Of a stretch of DNA of 64,000 nucleotides, positions 49,366 to 61,579 are shown piece by piece. Source of the DNA: Cavenderia fasciculata (Eukaryota; Evosea; Eumycetozoa; Acytosteliales; Cavenderiaceae); NCBI RefSeq assembly GCF_000203815.1, contig NW_004457695.1, positions 1,302,001-1,366,000 of the forward strand. The letters are read 5' to 3'. The position numbers were made by a program, and so were the translations under genes. The notes under the pieces were generated by a model that saw only the letters and a program-made list of their open reading frames with translations, had not been told where the DNA came from and searched no databases. How positions within the stretch are numbered: the stretch's first letter is position 1; each line of letters opens with the position of its first letter.

Positions 49366-49397
<32 letters not shown>
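48370..49397 (+). mobile_element. 5'-truncated non-LTR retrotransposon (TRE-like) next to tRNA-Met
   Basis: An open frame from about 48375 to 49201 encodes the C-terminal end of a LINE-type ORF2. It contains CVTCGKDESSKHLFFQC, a CX2CX7HX4C finger of the kind that follows the reverse transcriptase in such elements. The frame is open upstream of its first ATG at 48446, showing truncation. A 3' untranslated part ends in an A run at 49367-49397. The fragment begins about 45 bp upstream of the tRNA-Met gene, the spacing known for TRE5 elements of Dictyostelium. A diverged second copy lies at 54180-54502. Confidence 0.78.
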
Positions 49398-49399
<2 letters not shown>

Positions 49400-49680
49400 A
49401 TAGCGATATCTTTAACCAATTTATTTTTAGAACAAGCAACAATCCAAAACAATCCAACATGCTTGACACTATACAAAAAGATACATGATCAACGTCCATA
49501 CAACATGTATCATAGACATGGACAAACCCCCAGAACAAATTAACTTTAATTCTTCTTGAGATAATCTTTATTTCTTGCTGGTCAATTAAAAAGTAAAATT
49601 AATAAAACTTTGTAACTTCTGAGTACTACTCTTCCCGATAGGAGAGAACAGGAAAAGAATTACTTTAAAAAAAAAAAAAA
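49398..49680 (+). mobile_element. Second retroelement 3' end with poly(A)
   Basis: Directly after the first A run comes 280 bp ending in CTACTCTTCCCGATAGGAGA, then ACAGGAAAAG, AATTACTTT and an A run (to about 49680). The same 3' module occurs at 54487-54554. This indicates a second, independently truncated element inserted against the first. A C17 tract follows at 49684-49700, unusual in this AT-rich genome. Confidence 0.65.
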
Positions 49681-49929
49681 ATACCCCCCCCCCCCCCGAG
49701 TTTGGAATTTTTCTGAAATAGAGAGAAAGAGATAGAAACAGAGAATTACGTATAGAGTACTATAGAACTTCTCTCAAACATCAACTATCTTCAACTATCT
49801 TCAACTATCTTTTATCAACATTACTATTTCTTCACACTCACTAAAAGCCACAACTAATTGCCCTAGTGTGCCCCCTTGTTCAATTATTTATAGAGAGAAC
49901 AATATCAATAAAGATAATACAGGTTATTA

Positions 49930-52842
49930 GATATTGACACATTCATTGTTGGTAAAGAAAGTGACTCATTCGTAATATTATCACCAGATCAACCAACAAC
50001 AACAACAACAACACAAGATGATATAGTAAAAGTAAAGAAACAAACAAAGAGATCATCAAAGAAAAAGACAAGTCACGATGATTTTGAAAATGATCAAGGT
50101 AAGAAGAGGCTACTAGTACAATGCTATCCGTTGAGTATAAATGTATATTAACTGTATATTTTCATGTAGATATAACCAATTTTACAGAGAATGAATTAAA
50201 ATGTAAATTTAAACAAGAGTTGATTGTAATTTGCAATAGATTGGGTATACAATCATCAAATAGTCAATTAAAAGATACAATTATCCAACAAATCATCAAA
50301 CAACAAGAATTTAAAAGCAAGATGGTTGACAATAATAAACCTTTATTCGATTACAACAAGGGATCACTCGAATATTCATTACCGTGGCCAATCATCAGTA
50401 GAATAATCACACAGTTTTGGCAGGAATCATCTATTTGTACTTGTTACTATAATCAACAAACAATAGATACTATAAAAGCAAACCAATATAAACGGTGTGG
50501 CGTAATGTGGCCAATATATCTATCAATGTTTGATGATAGTAAAGAATCTGCGATGCAATGTCCAATGCATAGATACCACTATTTAAATGATTTGGATCCA
50601 TCAATCAATATTGCCAGACCCTTTACATCAACAGTCAATGACAAGAACAAATGGAGATTTCAACTACTCAACATATCAAAGCGAGTCAATCAATTCATAT
50701 CATCAATTTATTTTGATAATATTTCATTCAAACTCGATCAAGAAACATGGAGTCATCTCAACAACAATCAATATTGTCCAATTAAATCACCAAAAATAGT
50801 TCATTTGTATGATACAAAAGATGACCTCTCATTTATTGGAGATCAAAATATCGTTGCAACGATATTTAATATGGTTGAAAACCTAACACTTGATAATGTT
50901 AATCTCAAAGCACCCAACAACAAGATTATACCAAAAGTATTCAATAATATCTAATCAATCACTGCTAAATATTCAAATACCACAACAACAACAAATCAAA
51001 AACAATTGGAATATGACCGATTATGTAAACCTCAATTCCTATCAAGTTTTAAGAATCTCACATCAATCAATTTACAATCGTATCAACCTTTAGAAAAAGA
51101 AAACAGAGAATCATTTTTGGCAATCCTATCAAAAACAATGACAAGAAGAATAACCAAACTATTACTTCCAATCGATTGGTGCCGGTCGGTAAATCTTGAC
51201 ACTAAATTCAACCTAGGTATTGTCAATAGCAATATTATTCCACTACCACAAATGAGAAATTTGAAAACATTCCATTATTACAACTATTCCTTATACCGTT
51301 CCTCATTTGATAATCCAAACCTTACAACTCTTGTCGATCATTCTTGTGGTGATCATGGGAGTGGGTATATTAGCACATTTATCAACAGTCTTCCAACAAC
51401 CATTTCAACAATCAAGCTCAAACCTGGCACCTCTCTCTTTAAACATTTATTTTCGGACCAAACTCTTGGTTTGTTGAATCTCAACAAACTATTAATAGAC
51501 TATGATTTTGAAATAACTGATCAAATAATCAATCATTTTGCAAAGTATGGATATCAATATCATGGGGCAAGATTTAAAGGTTCAACAACAAAAAGACAAT
51601 TCAAATTTATTAAATCAACAACCAATGAACCACTAATTAGATCAACAAAATCAACTACTACACCAACTTTTCAAAATGAAATTGTCCTTAATAATAATAA
51701 TAATACAACACTTGCCTATTTTTTAATTGAAAAGATTGTTAGATACTCTTGGAACAGTTATTATTGTACTTGTGAACAAATTACCAACCACAAAGACTCC
51801 ATTAAACTACAATGTCAGCAACTATTCAATGCAAAATCAATATGCCCTGTTCACAAGAATAGTGATACACCAAAGAAAGATACCGATGAAAATATTCTTT
51901 ATCAAAATATTAATCAACTTCGATTTGGATTGTCGCTTGTATGCAAACGATTATTTGAATTTATTTCAAAACATCTTATCAAGAATATATATATATATAT
52001 CATATGCATATCAACACTCGGAAATCAGCAAGTACCAAACACATTTTTCAAATCCATATTGTTTGCTTGGTAAATCAATTGAATACCTTGTCGTGGATTT
52101 TAGTCAAGATCAAAATAACCTTCACCTTGATCATAGCTATTCAAATGTAAAAAAGTTTAATACTGGATGTGGGTTTGGTCCCACAAAAAATCAAGACTTG
52201 CTTGCATCGATTCTTTCATTTAAATCACTCACCGAATTGGACTTGTCTAATTGTTCAGATATAACAATTAACTATTTAATGGATAGTCTAAAGAACTTGT
52301 CACTCAGAAAGCTCTTTTGCGGGAATGAACCGCCTCAGTCAATGTTTAAAAAAGATTCATGTCTATCAAAGTCATTGGAGGCAATATCAATCAATTTATC
52401 ATTTTTGAAATATCAAAGTAACCGACAGGTATTGTACAATCTTTCTCAACTCAGACATCTCAGAATCATCTGCACCAAAAAACACAAAATATCATACGCC
52501 GACGGTATTTATAGACGAGTTGCTCTATCCCTTCCACCTGGTATTCTTAAAAAATCAACAAATGATGCCTATGTCACGAGGATCATCATTCATAATCCTC
52601 AAATCAATCAATTGGTGATACTCGAGAATACTACACATTCCTATCGTGTTGATCTAGTCTACCACCAAGATCTTTTCCAACTGAAAATCCAAAAGATTGT
52701 CATCATATCAAGTAAACACCAATATTTGCAGTTTTACAAACCAAACAACTTTCAATTCATTGGTGCTTTTGTGACAAATATGGATCAATCCATCGGTTGC
52801 AAGAGAGTCTACATAAAAAGAAAAATAAATCAATCCAATTAA
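49930..52842 (+). pseudogene. Dictyostelid F-box-like gene, broken by a stop and a frameshift
   Basis: An exon ending at 50098 (DIDTFIVGKESDSF) joins by GTAAGA to an exon starting at 50168 (DITNFTENELKCKFKQEL). The frame runs to TAA at 50952-50954, then continues unchanged (ITAKYSNTTTTTNQKQLEYD) to 51985. There an (AT)n run shifts it by one base, and the other frame proceeds to 52842. The protein would hold two related modules: PWPIISRIITQFWQ with CTCYY and CPMHR, and AYFLIEKIVRYSWN with CTCEQ and CPVHK, each followed by K-RLFEFIS-like helices; an LRR-like part follows (LTELDLSNCSDITINYLMD). No ATG is found for the first exon, so the 5' end may have been lost where the retroelements inserted. 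The family is presumably F-box-like substrate adaptors. Confidence 0.68.
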
Positions 52843-52887
52843 AATGTTAATTATTAAATTATGTACAAAAAAATTTATTTATTTATT

Positions 52888-53869
<982 letters not shown>

Positions 53870-53940
53870 TGCACCAACCGAGAATCGAACTCGGATCGAA
53901 TCCGTGGCAGGGATCCATTCTACCATTGAACCATTGGTGC
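53870..53940 (-). tRNA. tRNA-Gly (GCC)
   Basis: A 71-nt minus-strand cloverleaf without intron. The acceptor stem GCACCAA pairs perfectly with TTGGTGC, followed by discriminator A. The A-box region TGGTTCAATGG is present, the anticodon loop is CTGCCAC (anticodon GCC), and the B box GAGTTCGATTCTC forms a regular T arm. The internal promoters are intact, so it should be functional. A retroelement fragment begins about 60 bp upstream. Confidence 0.95.
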
Positions 53941-53999
53941 TACTGTTGAATATTTTTCTGATCTCTGGGCCTGGACCCGCCCACGTGGGCGATTTCTTT

Positions 54000-54554
54000 T
54001 TTTTTTGAGGATAGAAAGCCATCTGACATCTCTAATACAATATGCAACACCTAAAGACGAGTGTCCACAATGGGGAGTAAATCGGCGCGAGAGTTGAGAG
54101 CGGCAGTCGGTTTTGGACGCACCCAAGGCTTAGGTTTCACCGCAAGTATGGTAATTTCGGAGTTGTTGCCATATTTGCGTCAACCTCAAACAACCTCCAA
54201 TGACCATAAACTTGATTGCTGCAACCCTCGAACGAATATGGTTCCGAAGTAATGATCTACGCCACCAAAGAGATGAACCATTCACTGAACAATACCTGCG
54301 AGCTAGATTGCTAAACGATATGCGGCATATTATAAAAGTAAACTGGGACAAGACGTTAGAATTATGTAATCGATGGCACTTGGCTCTAATGAACCAAACC
54401 GACGAATCAGTAATACATACGATTACAGAACGAATAAAAACTATCATCCTTCGATTCTCCTCCAACTACAACCATCCTACTGTCTACAAGATAAAACACT
54501 ACTCTTCCCGATAGGAGAGAACAGGAAAAGAATTACTTTAAAAAAAAAAAAAAA
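54000..54554 (+). mobile_element. Internally deleted TRE-like retroelement next to tRNA-Gly
   Basis: A GC-richer start (ACCCGCCCACGTGGGCGATT near 53974) and a short open frame at 54061 (KSARELRAAVGFGRTQGLGF) may represent the element's 5' part or ORF1 start. At about 54180 the sequence jumps to the ORF2 C-terminal region found in the first copy (TLERIWFRSNDLRHQRDEPF). It ends after PTVYKI and joins the 3' module CACTACTCTTCCCGATAGGA with an A run at 54540-54554. So large parts of the element were lost between 5' and 3' ends, and the 3' untranslated part differs from the first locus. Confidence 0.72.
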
Positions 54555-55040
54555 GCGATTTTTTTTTCTCTCATTTGGGCAAATTAGCTACATCGCTATC
54601 TACCTTCCTAACTAAAACTAATCACTATCTAACAACTACTACAAATTAAACAACAATAATATTAAATCATTAATTTAAAAATAAAAAATATGACTTCAGT
54701 GGTGATTTATTAAAAACAAAATTTTAACGATGGATATGGAACACAAATCAGAATCCGTGGCAGGGATCCATTCTACATTTGAACCATTGGTGCTACTGTT
54801 GAAGATTTTTCCGGCATTCCCACATCTTTGGGGATAGAGGCCAGACTTCGATTGGTCAATAGCTCAATGTAAGAGTGGTTGTCATTGTTTCTTCATGTTT
54901 TATACACAAAAAATTGGTGCTCATCGAAGTTGTTTATTCAACTCGTCTTTATAGCTAAATCAAATCCAAACGACATCAAGCAATATTAGATTGGTTTTAA
55001 GTAAATAAATAAATAAATAAATAAATTAAATATATTTTTA
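54555..55040. other. Duplicated tRNA flank and AT-rich spacer
   Basis: After the retroelement come about 190 bp of AT-rich sequence, then the half tRNA-Gly copy and its downstream flank (to about 54860), and the AT-rich 3' flank of the ankyrin gene. No protein-coding gene is seen. Confidence 0.5.
54751..54793 (-). pseudogene. 5' half of a tRNA-Gly gene
   Basis: This matches the 5' half of the intact tRNA-Gly, from GCACCAATGGTTCAA through the anticodon CTGCCACGGATT, with small changes in the A box (CAAATG for CAATGG). The T arm and 3' acceptor strand are absent. The next bases (TACTGTTGAAGATTTTT) also match the flank of the intact gene, so the duplication included upstream DNA. Confidence 0.85.
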
Positions 55041-56295
55041 CACCTTTGTATTGTTTAGTTGATTCAAAAAATTAAAGATATCAATCCTTGGATAAATGAA
55101 TGAATGTTTCATCAAAATGTCAATTGATTCATGTTCTGTTCTATTTTGAATTAAAAATTCAACTATATTTAAATGAGCATTATCAATTGCCTAAATGTAA
55201 ATAAATAAATAAAATGAATTAAAAAAGAAATCAATATTTATATATTTATATATTTAAAACATACATTTAACATTGCTTTTTTTTGAACAACCTTCAGTTC
55301 TATTAAAATGAAGAAACTATATATATATAATATTATATTAGTTTTTAATCTTTCTTTTTTTTCTTTTTTTTATTTTTTTATTTTTTTACCTTTAAAACAT
55401 CTAAATTACCTTGAGAACAAGCCAAATCCATAATTTGATGATCAATTTTAGCCTCTGGTCTATTATCATGTAGATATTTTAAAATGTCCAAAGAACCTCT
55501 AAAGACAGCCTCTAAAAATTCAGAATTGTCCCAATCTGCCAATTCCTCTGGGTCCAATTCACTCCCATGACTCGCCAAATATTGATAACGAAAAGGATCT
55601 ATATATTTGATAGCATCCAAATTATCACACCAAAACACACTTTTTAATATTAAAGGAGTCCATTCTACCTGTTGTTTTGCTAGTTTGTTTGTAAATAATT
55701 TGATGAGTGGCAAATTACCATTTGATATCACTCTATTTAGAGTATTCCTATGATAACCTTCTGTTCTATTGAATAATAAAAATTCAACTATATCATTATA
55801 ACCACCTCTTACAGCTCTATCAATTGCGTCTGTTGAACAAATAGAGTCTGACGACGACGAGTCGACAGTTTGATCTCTATCTTGATAACGAAAATGTAAC
55901 ATTTTTACAATATCAATATTACCACTTCTAACTGCAGCATCAATGATACGAGTAACTTTAACATCTTTTGGCAGCCAATCATCCAATAGATGACCAAGAG
56001 TCGATACGGTAGCATTCTTGTGAGAGACGTATAGATTAGCTATATTATCACCACGCATATTGACTTGATCTATAGGTGGTAAATGATGAACCAGAAAATC
56101 CCATGGCATTGCATAGGTTTGAATTAAAACTATAAAAAATTGTTTAGACAATTCTCTACCTTTGATATAGTTTATAGTTACAGAGTTTTGATCATCTTGA
56201 TAAACAGATCTAGTTGATGGTAATGTTGATAATGATTGAAATATATAATTTCTTATATATAATATTCTAAATATATTTATAAATGTTATATTCAT
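55041..56295 (-). pseudogene. Dictyostelid ankyrin-like protein, one-base frameshift
   Basis: Exons 55390-56295, about 55265-55316 and 55041-55189. The first exon gives 302 residues with a degenerate N-terminal domain (STLPSTRSVYQDDQNSV) and repeated ankyrin-like units (AAVRSGNIDIVKMLHFR, RAVRGGYNDIVEFLLFNRTE, LACSQGNLDVLK). The second exon continues FLHFNRTEGCSKK. A run of eight A at 55284-55277 then puts the frame out by one: removing one A would give SKKAMLN, the GTATGT donor, and AIDNAHLNIVEFLIQNRTE in the third exon. It is either a slipped homopolymer (allele or sequencing error) or a young pseudogene. These proteins form large dictyostelid families of unknown function. Confidence 0.65.
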
Positions 56296-56576
56296 GACGA
56301 GCAGGAGTAATCTTTAAAGAGTACTTGGTTTCGCAAAGAGTTGTTTTGTTTTTTTTTTTTTTTTTAATTTTTCAACTATTTTTTTTTTATGATGGTGATG
56401 TTCAAACACCCATCATCACAATTTACTATTATCATTAATTAAATTTGAAGAAGAGTCAAGTAATAATTAAAAAGTTATTTCGATTTGAATCAAATATTTG
56501 TATAGTAAATCAATCAATCAATCAATCATAATAGTATCGTATAGTTAGTAAATATAGATATAGAGTAGTTATATAA

Positions 56577-59500
56577 ATGCCAGCAGAAAATAATAATAAC
56601 AATAATGCTGCTACTGCTGCAAAACCAGCAGACCCAGTTAAAAAAGAACCAGCAAAGAAAAAGGATGAAAAGAAGGAAGATGCTTTGGTATGTGAAAAAA
56701 AGATAGATAAAGAGAGAGAGAGAGAGAGAAAGATAGGGAGAGAGATAACAACATTCTTTTTTTAAATATACTCATACTTTTACTTTTTTTTTTTTTACTT
56801 TTACCTTTTCTAGTCAGCAGAAGATGAAAAATTAAAAGGAGATTTAGAAATGTTGGTAGAACGTGTTAAAGATAGTAATCAAGAACTTGCTTTAGCAGCT
56901 TTAGAATCATTAAAGACAGAGATTAAATCATCAACTTCATCAATGACATCTGTACCAAAACCACTTAAATTCCTTGGTCCACATTATAATAATCTTACAG
57001 AATTATATAAAACCTTTGATGAAGGTAAAAAAAAGGTAAAAACCAGAAATATATATATATATAATAGTCATTCTATATCATTCTTTTTTCTCTTTTTTTC
57101 TAATTTCTTTTTTTTTTTATTTTTATTTTCTACTCTCTTTCTTTTTTTATAGAAATCATTAGCAGATGTATTATCAGTATTGGCAATGGCCAATAGTAAG
57201 GATGATGCCAGAGATACATTGAAATTCAGATTATTGGGATCTGGAGAATCGATTAGTTCATGGGGACATGAATACGTACGTCATTTGGCCACAGAGATTG
57301 GTCAAGAATACCAATTAAAGAGTGAAGAGACACAATCGGTCGATGATCTTTTACAATTGGTCGACGAAATCATTCCATTCCAAATGAATCATAACGCAGA
57401 GCCCGATGCTTGCGATCTTTTATTCGAAGTGGAACAATTGCCAAAGATTCTAGGTTTTGTCGACGATACAAACTATCTACGTGTTGCTCTCTACCTCACC
57501 TCGTTTGCAAACTATGTTCCAGGTCCTGATGATGTCAACATTCTCAAAATTGTCATTGATATCTATCTCAAAGCAAAACAATATCCAGATGCTCTTAGAA
57601 TTGCTCTTAAAATTTCAGACAATACCCTTATTAATCATATTTTTACTTTAACTGAAAAGTATGTGAAACAAAAAAAAAGAGGTAGAGATATATATATATT
57701 AATTTTTTATTTATTATTTTTATTTTAAGGGATTTACCAATGTTACAACAATTAGCATTTATTTCAGCAAGACAAAAAGTATTACCAACAGAATTTGATG
57801 TTACACCAGTTGCCAATATCATTAATAATGCAAGATTGAGTGAATTTTTCCTCAACTTGGCAACCGATTTGGACGTTAGAGAACCAAAGTTACCAGAAGA
57901 TATCTTCCAATCTCATTTGGATAGTACTGGTTCAACTGTCCCAGAATCTGCTCGTATTAATCTTGCAACTGGTTTTGTAAATGCTTTTGTTAATTGTGGT
58001 TTCTTGACTGATAGATTAATGTCTGATCCAGGTAAATTATAAATATTATTAATAATATTAAATAATAATATATTAATTTTCTACTCTTTTTTTTTTTTTT
58101 AGATAAACATTGGGTATTTAAAAATAGAGATTTAGGTATTTTAAGTACAGTAGCATCACTTGGTATGATTAATTTATGGGATGTTGATAATGGTCTTAGT
58201 AAATTGGATACCTATTTGTACAAGACTGATGAATTTATAAAGAGTGGTGCCATTTTAGGTATTGGTATGCTCTCTTCTGGTGTACGTAGTGAAATGGATC
58301 CAGTATTTGCAATGAATAGTGAACATATTACAAATCCAAATTCAAATATTAGAATTTGTACTATTCTCAGGTAAAACAAAACAAACAAAAAACAAAACAA
58401 AACAAAATAATTCCTTTATTTACTCTTTTTTTATTTTAATTTCTATTATAGTTTGGGAATAGCATATGCAGGAACAAAAAGAGAAGATATATCATCAATG
58501 ATAACATCAATTGTTGATGATAGTTCAGTTGGAATGGATTTGGTTGGTATTTCAGCATTGGCACTTGGTATGATTTTCATTGGCTCTTGCAATGATGACT
58601 TGTCAACTCTGTTTGTACAAACATTGATGACTCGTGACAAGACTTCATTATCTAGCACTTTTTGTCGTTTCCTTTCTCTTGGTTTGGGTCTTTTGTATTT
58701 GGGCAAGCAAGACGAAGCCGAGTTGACACTTGAAACCCTCAAAGCCATTGAAGGTGCTCCAGGAGAATACGCTCGTCTTACTGTAGAGTCGTGTGCCTTT
58801 GCCGGTACTGGTAACGTACTAAAGGTACAAAACATGTTACACTTTTGCTCAGACGGAAAGGAGAATCCAAACCATAGTCTTGCCGTTCTCTCTATTGCCT
58901 TGATTGCCATGGGTGAAGAGTTGGGTGGTGAGATGTGTTTGCGTACCTTTGACCATCTCCTCCAAAAGGGTAATGTCCACATTAAGCGTGCCATTCCAAT
59001 GGCTTTGGGTCTCTTGTCTGCCTCTAACCCACGTATTGCCGTCATGGACATTCTCTCCAAGTTGTCTCACGACCAAGACGTTGAAGTCTCTCAAGGTGCC
59101 ATCCTTGCTCTCGGTCTCATTGGTGCCGGTACCAATAACGCCCGTGTAGGTGCTCTTCTCAAGGCTCTCGCTGTATTCTATGCCAAGGAAACTCATCTCT
59201 TCTTTGTTCGTATGGCTCAAGGTCTCCTTCATCTTGGAAAGGGTACCCTTACTATCAACCCTTATCATTCTGATCGTTCTTTATTATCACCTGTTGCCCT
59301 TTCTGGGTTATTAGTACTTTTACATGCTGGATTAGATATTAAAAATTGTAAAGAAAAAACAAAAAAAAGAAACAAAAAGAAAAAAGAAAAATTATATTAA
59401 CTCTATTTTTTTATTTTCTATTTTTAGTGTTATTTACCAAAGCTCATTATTTATTCTATTCAATTGTTTGTTCAATTTATCCACGTATGTTGATGACTTT

Positions 59501-59765
59501 GGATGAAAATTTGAACCCACTTCCAGTATCGGTACGTGTTGGTCAAAGTGTAGATACCGTAGGCCAAGCTGGTAAACCAAAGACCATCACTGGTTTCCAA
59601 ACACATACTACCCCCGTTTTATTAGGATACAATGATCGTGCCGAATTGGCTACCGACGATTACATTCCATTATCTTCAGTTTTGGAAGGTATTGTTATTT
59701 TAAAACCAAATCCAAATGCTTCAATATTATCACCAACTGTTACTAAAGCTTTGGGTAAAAAGTAA
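56577..59765 (+). CDS. psmD2: 26S proteasome non-ATPase regulatory subunit 2 (Rpn1)
   Basis: Seven exons, 56577-56687, 56814-57035, 57153-57658, 57730-58031, 58103-58370, 58452-59347 and 59428-59765, give 880 residues, close to the usual 900. Rpn1 is the scaffold of the proteasome base that docks ubiquitin receptors and shuttle factors. After a Lys/Glu-rich start come [33 protein letters not shown], and [20 protein letters not shown]. The proteasome/cyclosome repeats form the toroid ([46 protein letters not shown]). The C-terminal domain contains [14 protein letters not shown] and [20 protein letters not shown]. All joins keep frame. GC and codon use rise within exon 6, as expected for a highly expressed gene. 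Confidence 0.96.
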
Positions 59766-60140
59766 AAAAAGTAAACAAAAAAAAAAAAAAAGAAAGAGAT
59801 AGCAAAAAAACAACCAAAAGTAATAATAATATCCAAAACAAATAAATAATATATTTTAAACAAACAATGATGATCAGATCCTCTCCTTCGATACCATGGT
59901 AGATCTAAAAAGATCTGCACAAAATTGCTCCGACAAAATTTAATGTTTTTGTCGTTTTTTGGGCATTGGCTTTTTAAAAAAAAAAAAATTGTGTGATGAT
60001 GGGGAAAGAAGGGGTGTGTGATTTTTTTTGCACCAAACGACAGAACCCATCCATCACACACTCAACATTTTCTTTCATCATTCGCTCTCACACAGTTTTA
60101 AAAGATATATAACTATTTATCTATCTAATTCTTTAAAGAG
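59766..60140. other. Intergenic between Rpn1 and D-amino-acid oxidase
   Basis: 375 bp with A tracts and two small palindromes: AGATCTAAAAAGATCT at 59901-59916 and CGACAAAATTTAATG with TTTTTGTCG at 59932-59955. The latter hairpin plus a following T run could support 3'-end formation of the Rpn1 transcript. No gene is seen. Confidence 0.4.
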
Positions 60141-61372
60141 ATGAAACAAGATGTTATTATTATAGGATGTGGATGTATAGGATTATCAACAGGAATTATA
60201 TTATTAAAGAGTGGCAAGGTGAATAATGTTTCGATTTGGTCTCGTGATCTACCACCCAATACCACATCAAACAAAGCAGCTGCAGTTTGGTATCCATTCC
60301 TTTCAAATCCACCCGATAAAGTAGGAAGATGGTCTCAAGAGACTATGGATTACTTTAAACTACATATCATCAATGATAAAAAGAGTGGTACCCTTGTTAA
60401 AAAAGTAAATGAAGTATTTAAACGTCCAAAGAAAGAAGATCCAGAATGGAAAGTATGCAAAGTGAAAAAAGAAAAAAAAGAAATAGATAAAAAGTCTAAT
60501 TTATTTTGTATTTTTTAATTGTTTTTTTTAAGCCATATATACCATCATTTAGAAGAATTAGACAAGATGAATTACCAAAAGGATATGTAGATGGATATGC
60601 AATTGATGATGGTTTTGTTATGGATACTGATATGTATATGGATTATTTGGTTGATACTTTTAAATCACTTGGTGGTGTCATTGATCAACGTACAGTTGTA
60701 GATATTCGTGAACCAATGGTTCAAGCCAACATTGTCATTAATTGTACTGGTTTGGGATCACGTGAATTAATTGGTGATAGAACTATTTATCCTGCTCGTG
60801 GTCAAATCATTGTTATTGATAAAACTACTGAAAGATCTATTTTTGATGAAGAAGATTGTAAATATTAAAACAAAAGGAAAAAAAAAAACAATCCATTAAT
60901 TTAATTTCCTTTCCTTTTTCTAGATATTGCATATGTTATACCAAGAATTACAAATACAGTATTGGGTGGAACTAATCAAGAACATGATTATAATACTGAA
61001 ATTAATGAAAAAGATACTGAAGAAATTCTTGACAAGGTTGCAAATATCTCTGAAGAATTTCATAGAGTATGTATATATATAAATCAAATATCATACATGG
61101 ATTCACAATTTCTAATAATATTTATATTCTCTCTTTAGAAAAATATTAAAATACTTGGAGTAAAAGTTGGATTGAGACCAGCAAGAGATGAAATTAGATT
61201 AGAGAGTGAATTCCATCAAGATGGAAGAAAATTACTTGTTCACAACTATGGTCATGGTGGAAGCGGTTTCACTGTTAGTTGGGGTTGTGCAGTTGAGGTT
61301 TTGAAACAACTTGAACATAATATACCAAAATTAAAACTTGATTCATTACCAATCATTCAAAGTAAACTTTAA
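60141..61372 (+). CDS. D-amino-acid/D-aspartate oxidase, peroxisomal
   Basis: Four exons, 60141-60452, 60533-60857, 60924-61066 and 61139-61372, give 337 residues, in the range of DAO and DDO. The enzyme oxidatively deaminates D-amino acids with FAD, releasing ammonia and hydrogen peroxide. The FAD-binding GCGCIG lies at residues 9-14, followed by NKAAAVWYPF. The C-terminal half has GLRPARDEIRLE, carrying the substrate-carboxylate Arg position, and NYGHGGSGFTVSWGCA, the second FAD contact. The last three residues are SKL, a perfect PTS1, so the enzyme should be in peroxisomes. Whether it prefers neutral or acidic D-amino acids cannot be decided by eye. Confidence 0.9.
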
Positions 61373-61579
61373 AAAAAAAAATAATAAATATAAATATACA
61401 TTGTAATACCTATCATCTATCTATATGTTTATAGAATCGAATGAATTAAACTCTAGAGTTTAGAAAGAAATATTAAGAGGTATGATTACTTAAATTAATA
61501 ATCAATAACGCAGAGAGTTTATCATGAAAATGATGGTTTAATTTATTTATATTATTTGACCACAATCACTAAAAAGTAT

